From contig CAZSBB010000082.1 of assembly GCA_964605235.1 (NCBI GenBank), forward strand, positions 1-5,143: a DNA stretch of 5,143 nt, written 5' to 3'. Source of the stretch: CAZSBB01 sp964605235 (GTDB lineage: Bacteria > Planctomycetota > Phycisphaerae > Phycisphaerales > Phycisphaeraceae). The notes beneath the pieces were generated by a model, which was given only the letters and a program-made list of their open reading frames with translations, made no database searches and was not told where the DNA came from. Each line of letters begins with the position of its first letter. Positions within the stretch are counted from its first letter, which is position 1. Both the position numbers and the translations under genes were made by a program. Below are positions 5,113 to 5,143 of the stretch, piece after piece.

Positions 5113-5143
5113 ATGAAAGTCCGTTGCGCCGTTAGGCTGACAC

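Larger units (their letters stand above)
4823..5143. other. Intergenic region upstream of the VIT/VWA gene
   Basis: These 321 bases hold the gene's Shine-Dalgarno site, the AT-rich tract, three copies of the ACGAGCCGGAAGCGTGAG repeat, and a 14-base perfect palindrome GGCAGCGCGCTGCC (5036-5049). The minus-strand frame of the VIT/VWA gene stays open back to a TAA at 5132-5134. Within it, 4955-5059 has strongly GC-biased third positions and a small hydrophobic run (GFLASGALLAC), but no ribosome binding site. I judge this part repeat-derived or relic sequence, not a gene. At the right end a short frame starting with ATG at 5113 runs off the window and cannot be judged. Confidence 0.5.

Overview
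This 5.1 kb window is GC-rich bacterial chromosomal DNA and most likely comes from a planctomycete. The evidence is a dispersed intergenic repeat at the right edge (core ACGAGCCGGAAGCGTGAG) of a kind I associate with Planctomycetota genomes, a secreted VIT/VWA protein of the style common there, and weak or absent Shine-Dalgarno sites on most genes. The assignment rests on pattern memory, not on a search.

Layout, left to right. Positions 2-40 look like the last 12 codons of an upstream gene. After a 140-base gap comes sat (181-1356, +), a complete single-domain ATP sulfurylase. Its nucleotide-binding motifs are intact, but the usual bacterial zinc-binding Cys/His set is mostly lost. A strong hairpin without a U-tract (1391-1419) separates it from two tandem, overlapping genes for YkgJ-type cysteine-cluster proteins (1438-1902 and 1892-2395, +). 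The two are divergent paralogs, and the second has lost one cysteine of the signature cluster. A convergent intergenic gap (2396-2542) holds an imperfect inverted repeat built of GGACAC/CACAGAG units. The minus-strand gene 2543-4822 encodes a 759-residue exported protein with VIT and VWA domains and an intact MIDAS metal site. It is preceded by a perfect Shine-Dalgarno sequence. The last 321 bases (4823-5143) hold an AT-rich possible promoter and three copies of the GAGCCGGAAGCGTGAG repeat, two of which form a long stem-loop.

How the genes relate: ATP sulfurylase activates sulfate to APS for assimilation (or runs in reverse in dissimilatory sulfur metabolism). The two cysteine-cluster proteins share its strand and may be partly co-transcribed with it, but nothing in the sequence proves a functional link. 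The VIT/VWA gene is a separate transcription unit. I see no defence system, CRISPR array, mobile element with a transposase, or RNA gene. The points most worth following up are the paired cysteine-cluster proteins, the degenerate zinc site of Sat, and the two intergenic repeat families.
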